This document shows positions 48,591 through 61,200 of a stretch of 64,000 nt of DNA, in pieces. Within the stretch, counting starts at the first letter, position 1. Each line of letters begins with the position of its first letter. The DNA comes from Opisthorchis felineus (lineage: Eukaryota > Platyhelminthes > Trematoda > Opisthorchiida > Opisthorchiidae). The notes below the pieces were generated by a model that saw nothing but the letters and a program-made list of their open reading frames with translations, did not search any database and had not been told where the DNA came from. The translations under genes were made by a program, and so were the position numbers. The stretch covers positions 651,632-715,631 of the forward strand of contig SJOL01008653.1 in assembly GCA_004794785.1 (NCBI GenBank), in the 5' to 3' direction.

Positions 48591-50499
48591 GTAAAGAACC
48601 CTCTCATGAAAAGTTGATGCATTTAGTGTCGTTCAACTCGTAATTTAGCAATCAGCTCTCGAATTATTTTCTCCTCGAGTAAACAAATCTATTTTCACTC
48701 CACTGGTGGGTCGGCATCCGTCTCAGATTGGTCTGTCGCGTCGTCACAGTACGTAAACTCGTACAGTTTGCGCTCAACCAAAAGTGCATCCACGTGAATG
48801 CCCTTTTCCAGATGTGAATCCGAGGAAGGAAAACCGAAAGTTGGTCAGGAGGGGTCATTCTAAATTCATCAGCAGCTCAAATGATAGTCCATAATTGTCA
48901 GTTCTCGTGGACACAGCTGAACAGTTGTGCCTCAGTGCATTCAAAGGTTATCTAGTTGCCCCCACCAGTCACGAGACGCGTCGAAGCCACACACATGAGA
49001 CTAACCGTCATTCAAATAAGTCCGCAGGACGATGCTCACAGACCACTTCCAGCACCCCTGTAGACTTATTAGAACGTTTAGGAGGGGCAGTTGCAGAGCT
49101 ACGCAAGGAGCACATGTGAAATTAATTCATAAACTAAACTCATAAATGTGAATTTACACGTTAAATGAATTTCAGCTAGGAATCAATAGGAACCGGAAAC
49201 CCAAATCAGGGGGTTCATTGATGGACCACATCAGACTCCAATTGGTTTGAGTGGTGGTACTCACATGAAAGACAGTTAGGAGCGTCTACCCTCCACTTTC
49301 GCCCTACTAGGCTGGTGCACCTACGTGACGGGGACCGAATAAATAGATGAACATCCCAGCAAAACCCTGTTATTATAAACTCTCTGGTACCCCAAAAATT
49401 GTCTGTTGTAATTGGCTGTTTCTTCCAAATAGGAAATCGCGTGTAAACTCTCCAGCGGTCACATACACAGGCAACATAGAAGCATCAAAATTTTTTCAGT
49501 GATAACACGCGTGTTTAAATATCTTACAATTCCAAATCTGAAGACAACTTGGATGTATCAGATCTAAATCTAACCTGAAAATTTCAGCTTCTTAGGCCCA
49601 GAAGATAATAAGCAGCGTACAAAGTTCGAAAAGCACTGTGACAACTATATGAAACCATTCCAGTATACCAAGCTGTTCTCACCACTAGAGCAAAAATTAC
49701 CTTTCTACGGTCGAAAAGGTTTCGTAACGACTTTTTTGAAATGAAACAGTCATAGACCGCTTGTTCTTACAACTTTCTGTGTTGGACTCAATTCTTAGTG
49801 ACCTGATAACTAAGTACGTCGGGTGTATCGATCCATCTCGCATGTTTACCAGCCGGTTTGGGCGCTGAGTGTTGATTTATTGTTTACTGCTACTCACTGA
49901 CCTTGTCAGTGTTACTGGTTGAGGGATCTGACTCCAATTCTAACTGTGGCTCTCCGACCTAGGCACGAGTTGGGATATGAAAATGTTGGCTCACCAAAGC
50001 TGGTCATGAGGATTGCCGAAGTTAGACTCAGGATTAACCTGTCACGAGAACTGCAACTGCTTGGCAGAGAGAACAAGACTTTCACAGTTCCCGTTAAACG
50101 CATGTCAGTGTTGTTATTAATATCAATAGTAGTGTCCGTATGGTAAATGGTGCTCCCGTAAATCAATCAGAATAGGTCGGTGCATCGGCCTCGACTCTTT
50201 CAGCACGGCTGATTAGTCGGATCAGTCTTTTTACCAAAACCTTGAGTCGGTGCATCGGTAGTTGGGGTCAATCTTGCCAGTCCCTCAGGATGTTGTTTGT
50301 GAAGAACGGGTAGAAACACCACTGAGATGTCTGGCTATGCAAGGGTTCGTCAAAAATAAAACCCGTTCCCACTCTCGATATATCCCTTAGGCAAGATCAC
50401 AGTCACCTCAGAATATCCTTTGTTTAGAATACACGAGGACTGAGATGTTCCTGTGTCTGAACGCAATACATCTGTAGAAGGAACTGAACTGAACAGAGT
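48591..50499 (+). other. Probable receptor intron; no second exon found
   Basis: I searched by eye for a segment encoding KFF or similar followed by the second zinc module (four spaced Cys) and found none here or to the end of the window. An open stretch at 48895-49119 (ending LLERLGGAVAELRKEH) follows a TTGTCAG acceptor-like site but does not fit the receptor. Confidence 0.5.
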
Positions 50500-51060
50500 A
50501 GCACATCAACTGGAAGCACGAATGGGGAAAAGTTATAGTCAGAGACGAAAAAGTTTTAATCTGGACCATTCAGATACCTTATCAGACTACTTATTTCTTC
50601 AATGAAAAGAAGCGTCCGGTGGCTGTACGTAGTGCGATGGCTCTATCTGTTTTTGGAGCAAGTTTTCTACAGCCAAAGAGTCATTCTACAGTACCGGGTG
50701 GAAAGTAGGCGTCACGAAATATCTGCCTTCTTCCAGTTGTTCGTATGGGGAATAATTTTTCAGTATTAAAGAGTCTCCATACACACGCACGTCACAATGT
50801 CGTGCTCACTTTACCACTGTATTTATTCGCTGGATTGGCCAGCTCATCCAAACTTAAATCCCATCAAGAATTTCTTGGAGGTCATTGGGAAAATGTCGTA
50901 TCGACGATCGACGACCTGAAGAAGAGAACACGGAGGTCTACTGGCAAAACGAATATGGATAAAGTCATAGCTTTTCCTTGGATTATCGAGCAAAAAGGGG
51001 GTTTCGTTTCCTTGAAAGGTAGTTCGTTCTGCAGGTGTATCGTGTTTGCCGTAACACAAC
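50500..51060 (+). mobile_element. Dead Tc1/mariner-like transposase remnant
   Basis: Three blocks of a Tc1-type DDE transposase survive in broken frames. Around 50532 the sequence encodes VIVRDEK followed by SFNLDHSDT in a shifted frame, matching the VIWSDE-KFNLD block with the first catalytic Asp (codon 50544-50546). Near 50640-50700 come SAMALSVFGASF and a GWK-x-KYL-like block. At 50830 it encodes LDWPAHPNLNPIKN, matching the family's LDWP-x-SPDLNPIEN block; the catalytic Glu after LNPI is replaced by Lys (AAG, 50866-50868). The second catalytic Asp region is unclear. Terminal inverted repeats were not found by eye. The element cannot encode an active enzyme; the block order makes the assignment fairly secure. 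Confidence 0.75.
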
Positions 51061-51792
51061 TTCAGACGGCTGCAAGATCTGGCATTGAGCTTGCCATGAT
51101 TTGTGCTCCCCTGGTCTGATATGCTACTACCGTGTAATTAGTTACCACTAGGGCACGCAACCTTCACGCATTTGCTTTTGGCGAAGTCTGCGTCAAACAG
51201 TTCAATGAAGGTCGATGAAGTTCAGAAACGGCCGTATAACCACGCAAAATTTTTTGGATATATTTGTGAGTGGTTGCGGTTGGAAACGTCAAGTACGAAT
51301 CACGGAATCCTCTATAACGAGAGTTGCCTAGCAGTGGCTTTTTGTCCAAAGGAGAATCACTCGAGACCTACACTCTCTGCATTCTACTCTTGATGGGGTT
51401 TATAAAACGCTCATGTGTAAACGCTCAGTTACTCTGAAACATGAATGAGGAATGAGAGTTTCCTTGACCAACTCATGCACAGCGTTATGTCGAACATTTT
51501 GTCGAAGACGATGTTTGAATTGCACATCCACCCCTTCGTCAAATGACCGTCACATGGCTTGGATCAGTCTGGTGTTCTGGCTAGCTCGTGTTTCAGAACG
51601 ACCTTGAAGAAGGATGACAATAGATTCGACTGCAGTTCTATTCTGACCAATCTCATGGCCTGCGCATGTCGCCGTATGCTATTAACATGTGTCTGGGTGA
51701 CAAATTTTCAGAAGGGGGACAAGGCTGTGTATTATTGGCTTCACGTCGTGTGGCAAGATGGTCGTTTGTTTCTAGCCTACCGACCCACCTAC

Positions 51793-52152
51793 CTTTCACT
51801 GTCTCTGGTTCCCGCGTGATTCAATGGTCTTTCGTATCGGCATGACGCGGAGGCTGTTCGATGCACTGTCGAATCCAACACACTGAACACGCGGATGTTC
51901 GTGTGCACGTGCGTGTTCACTGGAATCAAATTTACAGGTTGCAGCCACACATGTAAACTGTTTGGGGTGTATACTGACAGGTGACTCAGAATATTATCGT
52001 TTTCATTGAAGTCCACCGGGTGAGCAAATGAAACTGTAACACCTTTGTCCTGCTGGAACTCACTACGTATCGGTTCATCACCCCGGACGTTGCAAGCACC
52101 GTTGACCCGAGTTGAGGCATAAAGCAGCAAACTTATAAGTGGAGCTGTGGTC
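51793..52152 (-). CDS. Candidate internal exon (360 bp, symmetric phase), unrecognised protein
   Basis: On the minus strand an acceptor (GTTTGCGCTTTCCCAG) precedes base 52152, and a perfect AAAG/GTAGGT donor follows base 51793. The segment is exactly 360 bases, entered and left after the second codon base, so its inclusion or skipping preserves the frame. It lies in the longest open frame of the window apart from the receptor exon; that frame also stays open upstream of the acceptor to about 52328. The peptide has alternating hydrophobic stretches (GVTVSFAHPVDFNENDNIL, SVYTPNSLHVWLQPVNLIP), suggestive of a beta-rich extracellular fold, but I do not recognise the family. It is antisense to what is probably the receptor's next intron. 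Confidence 0.35.
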
Positions 52153-52914
52153 CTGGGAAAGCGCAAACCGATAAAAGTAAACCCTTGAGAAAGCATACTG
52201 TTTTGATGGCGCATTAGCTCTATTGTTCTGAAGTGCCAAATTGTGAGATGCGCTCGAGACAGAGCTAAACTATACGCCCCCAACAGTGCGGTCAGCTTGC
52301 GCACCAGACGGGATGAACAAAGCAGCATGGTGGGATAACCGCTTTTACAAAGTAACTCGTTTTAGACTAATACATTTACACAGGAATTCCTATATAACCT
52401 CTTCTCCCTACCCCCTGTTAAACACTTAATCCTTGAGGGGTACATCTGTAATGTAACTCACATGACACACAATGACTAGAGTACGTAAAGCAAACCGGTG
52501 TGTAATGATGTTACCTAGTCGAACTGAGTGAGGGTGGGCATTTGTCCAGTTTACTCATGAAGGCGTATGTTACAGTACATCATGTGATCATTGATCAGTC
52601 AGGGGAGACAGATGCATGCGTAGTCAAATAGACCGTTGGAACATCCAAAAACAACGTACATTAAGCGACTAAATGAATCTCGTTCAACACAAGCCAAATG
52701 TGTGAATTCAAATCATGGGACCTGCTTGAGTTGCCCCCGAGTACCTACAGATTGTGAAGCCAGTCGTGTCAAAGTTATCTTGTGATTTGACGTGTGCTTC
52801 GGATTCTTAGTAGTAATTACTCAATGTTTTAGCCCTTTTACAGCGTTATCGTATATCACACTCGAACGTGTACCTACCGGGCTAGGATGAGCTTCGCACG
52901 AAAAACTGCCAATC

Positions 52915-52961
52915 GAAGCACTGATGATGGCACCTTGATTGGTGATGAAACGTCTGCATTC
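52915..52961 (+). ncRNA. Hammerhead-like motif, R4 type
   Basis: GAAGCA, then CTGATGA (52921-52927), then a hairpin containing CACC-TTGATT-GGTG, then GAAA (52947-52950), then CGTC with the cut after 52954, then TGCATTC. Stem I pairs GAAGCA with TGC-A-TTC (one bulged A), and stem III would be the self-complementary ACGT. The stem II base next to the core is not well paired (T, G-A and G-U), which is the weak point. A related copy is at 58228-58275. Confidence 0.45.
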
Positions 52962-53139
52962 CAACTGCCATGCCCGGTGAACAAACCAAAAACCAGTTCC
53001 TAAAAATTCCTTTTCCTTGCAGCTAAATTGGAAGCGATCATGTTTCTCTAGGAGGCCCTTAACCATTGACTCGTATGACACCCTTACACTACTGGATTAA
53101 GCTAATAATCAAATCGAAAGTCCTGCAATGGGACTGAAG

Positions 53140-56100
53140 GGATGCTGAATTGATGTCGCGACCCTGAGCGAAATACGGCTAACTAATCAAGGAATTCTTC
53201 AAGAAGCTGGTTCTAGATACACATTCTACTGAATCGGCTACCCAGCAGGAGGAAAACGGTACCAGGTGCCCGACAGCGCCAAGAAAATACTCTACTCAAA
53301 ACTCCGTGGCACCAATCCACGTCTTGCTCTACTGCACTTGAATTGGCAGACCATACCAACGTGCTCGTGAGTAGCGCATACGTTCCAGTTTTATATTGTT
53401 CAGATGACTTCTACGCCAAAATCAATACCCTATTTTGATCACTTCCGAAAAAACGACAAGGTCCTCTTACTGAAAGGCTTCACTACACGTGCCGGTCAAG
53501 ATCATTCCCCATGGCCAGGTGTTCTCGGATGGCATAGTATCGGAATGATAAACACCAACGGTGACCGGCTCCTCAGACTTTGCGCTATTCACGCCCTTGC
53601 TATTGCTAACGCGAAATTGGGCCCCGAACAGTAACACATTGCTGCACGGGTACATCCACGCAGCGGCCACCTTAATATGGTCTATTACGTCACTGTCCGC
53701 CAGTAGGACGTTCGGAAAATGTGCATCACACGAGTAATGAAGGGGAGCGGACTGTGGAATAGACCACCAGCTTTCCGGACGAAGCTTAAACCCAGCTCTG
53801 TAAGTCACATTACACCAAGTGCATCCCCCAGTACATAGAAACTGAGGTAAACCGTTTTAAAGAAAATCAAGTAAATACACCAGTATCAACCGGCCTCCAC
53901 ACCAACCTCCTTCAGTCCATCCGTCCCGTTGACAGCAGTATGGCACAACTTGAAGAGCCAGATAATGATGACGGAATTCAGCCAGAGTGAACAACTGCGT
54001 CCGCGGAGTCCTGACTGGTTTGACGACACAAACCGATACACGTAAAAGGTGGCTGCCAGAAGAAAACGAAGTTCTTGCCGAACCTCTTGTCCTTCCGTAA
54101 ACGAGGTCAAGGAAGAGCAAGTAAAGAATCCTCGAAATGATATGACTCAGCAGCTCAACGGCTTGAAGGACCAATGGTGGAGAAGTCGAATGAGCAGATC
54201 CAGGATTTCACTGCTTGACGGCAGTACAGAGGATTTTAAGACAGTCGGAAAGCCGTCCACGGGCCGAACATCAAACCGACCCAAACCCTCCAGTACGTTG
54301 ACACGGGACAGAAGCAGATGTCGCCTGTAAAATATTGGATATATGGCGTAAGCACTTCAGAAAACTGTCGAACCGACCGATGAGCATCGGTTGGACTAAA
54401 GTGGGTAGTCTTGACGAGGAATGCAATTCCATAAAACATCTTGTGAATATCCAAGAGATACGGCGGGCAAAAGTGATGTTGCGGAATAGCAAGATAACTG
54501 CAGAAGAACTGTTTCAGCGTAGTATACCGAATTCTGAGAATGTTTTTTCGACCGACTACCATGATCTGGTAGGAAGATGAAGTTCTATTGGAGATTAATC
54601 GTTCCACCGTACCAAGAAAAGGAAGTAGGGCTTCACATGACCACTATAGAGGCACCAGACTGCTGAACCGAGCGAGCAGACTTCTGCCACGAGTGCGGCT
54701 CAACCGCCTGACAGCTGCAGTGAGCGAAACCCATCCCGGAAGAACAACGTGAATACCATGATGATCGCACAATGGACCTGATGTTTGCTGCACGACAACT
54801 TCAATTAAGGTCCCGTCAGCCGCTCCACGTTTTCTCTCTAGACTTCACGAAGGATTTCAGCGCCATCAGCAGAGATATTGTCGACAGTTCCTCCCGAAAA
54901 CGACTGTCCGTCAAAATTCTTCCGAAGCTTACGTGACGCAATGAGAGCAAGGGCGCTTCAGGTGACTGCAAAATCCTTACTGGCATAAAACAGGGGTGAG
55001 TTCATGCTCTCGCTCTTTTCAGCCTCTACATGATGGTCATAATCGATTCAGCTTTCGTGAACGACTAGGCTGGCGCACAGTTCGAGCGTAGGCTGATGGA
55101 CATTTGTTCAATATTAGACGTTTCGGTGCGAATAGTCTGATCTGTCAGAGCAAGGCCCATATTCTCTTGTTTGCGTACGACTGAGTGCTGTTCTCAGATA
55201 GGCACGGTGAAAGTTTGTGAAGGTCTAGCTTAAAGTTTGTGGCTACCGCTGCTCTATTTGGCTTGAGGATCAAAGCGAAGAATCTTTGCGTTCTGCACCA
55301 GCATGTGCTAGGTGGAGTCCCCAATACTCCTCCGCGCACCAGGAATGAAACAGAGTTTGTAGACTACTACGCGGATTCTGCTACATCGGAAGCACATTGT
55401 TTACTGACTTGACGGACGGCCGTGAGCTGAGGTCCCGTGTTGCCAAGGTTGGTATAACTTTTGCTAAACTCGAGCAACGGGTGTGGAGGGACCGAAGCCT
55501 GTGAATTGCGACCAGACTGCACGTTCACAAGGCGAAGGTTCTAGCTGTCCTCCTGTACGGTATTGATGCACTGGACATGTATCAGTTGAGCCTTGCATAC
55601 TTGAGCAGCTTTTAAATACACTGCCTGAGGTGGATACTTGGACGGAACGAGGGCCAGACTCGGAGATCCTTCAACGGCCTCGTTGTGATGGAATGGAGGT
55701 CATGATCACATTTAGTTGTCTGCGGTGACCGGAACATGTTTACCTAATGGACGGAAGTAAGATCCCGAGGCAGCTTCTGTATGATCAGCTTAATGCGGAG
55801 AAAAACTCTGGCATACAAAAGTTTCGATGCCTGGATACTTTAATTGCTGGATACTTTTATAGCTGCCGACATTGGTCTCATAAAGTGGGAAGTGGAAGAA
55901 CAAAAATTGCCAGCGGCGGCCACCGGCTTCAAGACAGAGAACGGAAGCCTAAAAGATTCAAAAATACCAACGGAGATGTTGAACCTGGAGATCGAACAAG
56001 CTAGAGTTGCAGCGGCTTCGGTCGCGTTTGTGCTTTTCACATTGGATTGGTCGATCACCGATGAACACACAGTGATCCTTCGGCCAAATGTCTTTGGCAG

Positions 56101-56150
56101 AGTAAGCTTACCAGCTCCACCGAGGCTTCCTCAAGTTGCCAGATAGCTGA
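53140..56150 (+). mobile_element. Dead RTE-like non-LTR retrotransposon (LINE) with endonuclease and RT remnants
   Basis: Frame-broken remains of a LINE polyprotein lie in order. An endonuclease start at 53149 reads IDVATLSEIRL and GSRYTFY. A second endonuclease block at about 53450-53630 reads KVLLLKGFTTRAGQDH and PGVLGWHSIGMINTNG, where the family has LGDFNARVG and a GxHGIG-NxNG block. The spacer ends with WRKHFRKLSNRP (from about 54340). The reverse transcriptase starts near 54770 with TMDLMFAARQLQ and HVFSLDFTKDFSAISRD, then a GIKQG-type motif near 54990. The catalytic FADD site is FAYD followed by a stop (55170-55181). A thumb-like block near 55550 reads AVLLYGIDALDMYQ. Many stops and frameshifts and the loss of a catalytic Asp show it is inactive. 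Family order and motifs match RTE/CR1-group LINEs; exact ends are approximate. Confidence 0.85.
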
Positions 56151-57374
56151 ATCTGCGACGGTCCTAGGACTAACTTTCTGTGGCTATCGCGTACAGACCA
56201 AAACATGCGAAACTACCTTAGCACACTAAGAAATTTGGTGTGCTGAGCCTGTGATGGTGCTAGAAGTGACTTTGAATGAGCATCCCCGCGTGGCGAGAAT
56301 GAAATCAAATCGTGGCTAACTGCAAGTCATCATGAGGATGCCTTCTGGGTTCGGAAGCCCCCAGTAAATCTGAATTGTACACCGTAGGCTTGAAATGCTA
56401 GGCTGTTCTTATGTGTCAGCAACGCCCCACTCTACTACCTTGGATGTTTCAGTGTGATAATTCTGCAACTGTGCACAAATGGAATTTATGTAGCCATTGT
56501 AGTGTTGACTGAGGTTTTCACTAGCTGGTCATATATGTGCCTTGGATACCCTCATGGGTGCTACCATTGGATGGTCTTTCGCATGAACTGTGAGGCCCCG
56601 TTGTTCAGTTGTACTTACTTGAACTGACAATTATCGGTCACCAGTTGGCCATGTTGAGGAGTTTACAACTGCCCCCTCCTGTCCACCCTCTGGTTCTATT
56701 CCCTTGATTTTCAGCTAGATACAGGGTATTCAGGTGGAACCACATGCGGCCCAGCGCAGCCTGGCATCACCTATTTCTTTCGAGGAGATAAAGCAATCTG
56801 GAAAGCTTCACTGCTGCAGGGAATCAGAGATTAGTCAATTGTTTAAAACATCTGGAAAAGTCTTCTGTCTGATCGGCCTTAAAATCACTTTCAGGTTGGC
56901 TGATGAAACGGTCCGATTATAAACCAGCAGGAGTTATAGTGAATTTGTATCAGTTTCTTGAATTGCTTGTCCCATGGAGCTACACCAATGGATCCCTGCG
57001 CACAGTAGGTAATGCCACATGCGGTTTGTGCTAAGCCTTTTGTGCACACAAATGGACGTCTCGTACCCGGTGTAAACTCGAGGGATTAAGACTGGAGGGT
57101 CAACAGGAGAGAACAGTTCGGAAGCCATCATCACGTCCTAATGGTGACCTGCACCTGTCATATCGTATGGGGATAACTAAACATTTGAGACCCATAATAG
57201 GTGCGAAAGGTGTTCTTTTAGACCGCGTTTTGGATAAGACTCACCCAACTTACACACACATTGGGTTAGCTAGTACGAGTCAATAATCAGTTCGTTGAAA
57301 GTCTGAGGAGATTTTGGATTTTTCAACCAAGTTTTCGTCCTGAAAGTGATATCCATCTATGCCAAAAGGTCGAA

Positions 57375-57560
57375 ATGCATCTGTTTCATCCTTACTGGGA
57401 ATCATCAGCAGTGCGCATCTCGAGAATCTCCAGGATATGTCAAACTAATGGCCTCCAGACTGGAAACTGAACAGTTTGGCTACGAAGGGCAGGTCACCAG
57501 TTTGATTACCTCGCACTTTTCGGCGTGGATTGGTCTCTTCAACATTGATAGCAGGAAATC
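57375..57560 (-). mobile_element. R2-related copy with hammerhead core
   Basis: Minus strand: GGAGATTCTCGAGATGCGC, CACTG, CTGATGA (57408-57402), TTCCCAGTAAGGAT, GAAAC (57387-57383). The cleavage side is AGATGCA, not AGCTGTA, so the required U before the cut is lost. The head part (57440-57560) is strongly diverged. Confidence 0.55.
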
Positions 57561-58227
57561 CCTTAATTTTCGGGGTTTAGAGTGGTAAGGTGGTTCATTT
57601 GCAAACATACATTCAGCACAAACAAAACCGGAAAAGGGACAACATGACAGAACTTAGAAGTCTACACTGCAGTGAGCACGGAATAGAGGAAAGTTGTCTT
57701 TGAAAAACAAACACAAAACCCGGAAATACAGAGCTTGATTTGGCAAACCAGATGAGGCCCCTATAGGATTCACCGGACGACAACATGGACTGTCAACCAC
57801 AAGTTCTGGACTAATTCCCGGGATCCTAAATTCTGATGCAGCCATAGACAAGCATTTTAGTGTCACTCCGTATAATAATCCACCAGTTAACTAGTCACTA
57901 TCCAAGTGAGTATACTTTGAATTACCGTACTTACAACAAAGCGAATGCACATACATTTGGTGAACTCAAGGTTTGTGAGGGATAATGACCTACAATAGCG
58001 AGAAAGTAAGAAAAGAGTTTGAGAACGAAAAATTATAATCGGCTTGTAATATGGCGTCGTTTATTTCACTTGAAAGAGCTAGACGTGGAAAATATTTCAG
58101 AATATTGATAGCTCGGGTGATTTTATTGGCTGCTGATCAGGTGGCAGTTGATCTCCAACCAATCACGTTTTCAATTATTAACCACTTTTTAGAAACTACA
58201 TAAATAACAGCAGACAAGGACCCAACA

Positions 58228-58275
58228 GCGCACTGACGATATCCCGTGGCATCTTGACGAAACCTGTGCAAGCCA
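58228..58275 (+). ncRNA. R4 copy, decayed hammerhead-like motif
   Basis: GCGCA, CTGACGA (58233-58239, allowed at the variable position), an imperfect stem II, GAAAC (58259-58263), then CTGTGCAAGCC. It keeps the stem I pairing GCA/TGC and the downstream CCAACTGCCA shared with 52915-52971, but the cleavage triplet is altered. Confidence 0.35.
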
Positions 58276-61200
58276 ACTGCCAAACTCAGCTAACAGCTCA
58301 AATGCCATATGAACATCAGCCACAGTTAGCACCAGCAATCTCCAGCGTCCTGACGGTTGTGTTTTGAAAGGGAGTGACTATTATTCAGTCCTTTCCAGCG
58401 GGTCAGAAGAGGCAGTCTTGAAAAGATTTGCTGATTGTAAGGAGGCGGCTTTTTGGTTGGAACGTTGATAGAAGATAAAGGCACACCAGGGGTAGCACGT
58501 GGAAACTTCTCCACACAATATGAGGTCTCACGAAGAATCTTAGTTCGAATGGCACATTGGATGCAGCTTGCATCAAACGACCCACTCCACCCATTTAGAT
58601 ATTCTTGATTGCCCGGTTGTCCAGTGTTACTTGTATACTGGGGTCATCTAAAATTTATTTGAGGAAATTACATGTAAGAGCCTGAGGTAACCTGGGACAC
58701 TATTTACTGCTGACCAAGATGGGTTGAATAGTTTCACTTACATTTCTGTGATCCCATGTGTTTTCATAGCATTAGTCTCGGAAGGGGATGACGTCCCATG
58801 AAGATCTTGAACAAAGGCAGTAGGTTCATTTGGAAAGGGAGAACGGTTAAAAGCCAGGCAGTCTTGTTCACCTACTATCCTGTGAAATATAACAAAAACT
58901 TACGGGGTGGGATCCGGACAAAACGACATTTGGGTTTATTCGAGAGCTGCAGGAACAAATTGCTAGATAGCAAGAACTCATTGGGAAGTAGACTCTGGCC
59001 CAGCGAGCGCCTCCTAAGACAATACAATCAATAGAATATCAGACCAGAGAAGGACAAAAACTTCCATAAAATGCACGCGTAGAACTATGTCGGGACATTC
59101 AAAAATAGATGGAGAACGAGTAATTATTGCATAACACTCTCATTATGGAGTACAGATTGAGTGTTAACGTGGGTCCTGAATAACTGGAGATTGTCAGTAG
59201 CTGAGGAAACGGAGAGTGGAAGGATGTTCTGCGGGGAATCAGGTGGACAGGAGTTGTATGCGGTTGTGTAGGTTTCCATCTGCTACGAGCGACTGAAAGC
59301 GAAAACGGGAGTTGTGCGAACAAGTTGTTTCAGAACAAGACCAATTGTGAGAGTACCGTCAAGGAAGAGTGGCCAAACCCTGTTAATAGGAAATGTGCCA
59401 AAGTAGGTGAGGCGGTGAGACACAACTCATTTTTGAGCTTAGTTCTTGGAAAGAGTCATGATCCTTTGGGGGAAAACGTAAATAGACATCAATTTCTCAA
59501 TACAACACACTACCGTATAGGAGTCTGGTGTCGCACAAAAGAATACAGTATGGGACTTCAACCCAACCTCGTCCAAGGGCTAATCAAGTGCGGTCCATGG
59601 CCTACAGCTCTGCATCTTTGTCTCTCGTGGATCAGCTGATCAGATACATGGTATGCGGTAAGTGCAATTTTCTAATATCCTTGGGATTTCACAGTAAGGT
59701 CCTGGCCACCTCCAAAACTTTACCGTACCTAAAAACCCCATTGCCTATGGGAACGCTCACAGGAGCAGAGATACCCGATCAATCGTTCAGATTTACACTC
59801 ATTTACCAGCTGTGGAGTTCTGAGACCCACGAAGATAGGCCCAGCAGTAGACGTTCACAGTTTGGTTAAACGCTTACCATGATAAATACTTGCATGTCTT
59901 TGGTCGATTTCAGCACGCAAGCAATCAGTCTTGTTGACTTTCCATGTTGTGGGGTTGCTTCATTATCACATAAATTATTCAAAACAAGTGGCCGGAAAAA
60001 CCGTGCAGCAAGGATTATCCACATGCATCCATTTGTCTCATTGTTTGCTGGCAGGTTTTTTACTTCTCAATACAGTGCCCCTAGTGCCAGTGCTTTCTTC
60101 ACTGAATATTCTAAAGGGACAGCAATCAGATTAGCCACTACTGAACCATACACAGTGTACAGTAAAACGAAACTGTGTACTTTATCTTTCCTCAAGTTAC
60201 ACCGCCTGTTCCCTGTTGGAAATGAATGACATATCAATGTGCGTTCTGGTAGGAGGTTGGCTTTGGTAACGAGTAGGCTAGTCTAGTTCCACAGCTGAGA
60301 AGCGAGAGGCGAATTCAGAAGTTGCATCTAAGGGAACCTGTCGGCTTAAAATTACCAGAACAAGGTTGTTGCATAGAAATATCTCCCCTGAAGCCTTATT
60401 CATGCTTATGAGAACGAATGTATGGCAAGTTCCGGGGTTGTAACATTTCTGAGTTGTTTTATTCTGGTATATCATAATCCCATGACTTCTCGATTGCCTG
60501 AAATGAAACCTGGCACCATTGCGTGCATCAAACCCATGCTTATTACCCATTACTGTACGGTTTTTACGCTTATGACTGAATTTGTTTCGATTGGCACATT
60601 TTGCATCCCATTCATCAATCTGAACGCATTTTGACTGCGTTGGGGTCTACCGTTTGTCTGTCCGTTCACTAAATTAAGTTGTACCGAGCACGACAAACCA
60701 TCGACACGCAGCTAACTGTGACACACTTCCTAATTCATCACACGTTCATCAAGATTAGACGTGTTCGATCCATTTTATTATTCCCTTAATGTGTCGAACA
60801 AGTATTTCAGCAAGGCGTTTTTTTTCTTTTGGAAAGCCCTATTTAGTATTATTGCCAAACGTGTCCGCAAGCGATAAACAGCAGAGGTTTAAGAGACTGG
60901 GATACAGATCCGAAGACGGTATCAAGTTTCGCCTCCATTAAGCCGGTTCTCTTTCACTGTGTTGGATATGTTTATGGCATGCCATTTATACAGAAGCGGT
61001 GCATGATGCAGTTAAACAAGTCGAGTCCATAAATTCAGATTGTATGTGGTTGTCTGAGTCGAGTGACGTTCCGTCTCAGTTGGATTGTGGATGTCGTATA
61101 TGCGTGCGTTGTCGTACGACAGATGTTGACGCAACCGCTTACCGGTCTAACGAAGCACACATGCACATGCACAGAGGTAGACGCACACACGCCATTCACA

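Noticed and set aside
51559..51819. Cys-rich plus-strand frame as the receptor's second zinc module
   Set aside because: Cys spacing does not match C-x5-C-x9-C-x2-C, and the required KFF-type start and acceptor are missing.
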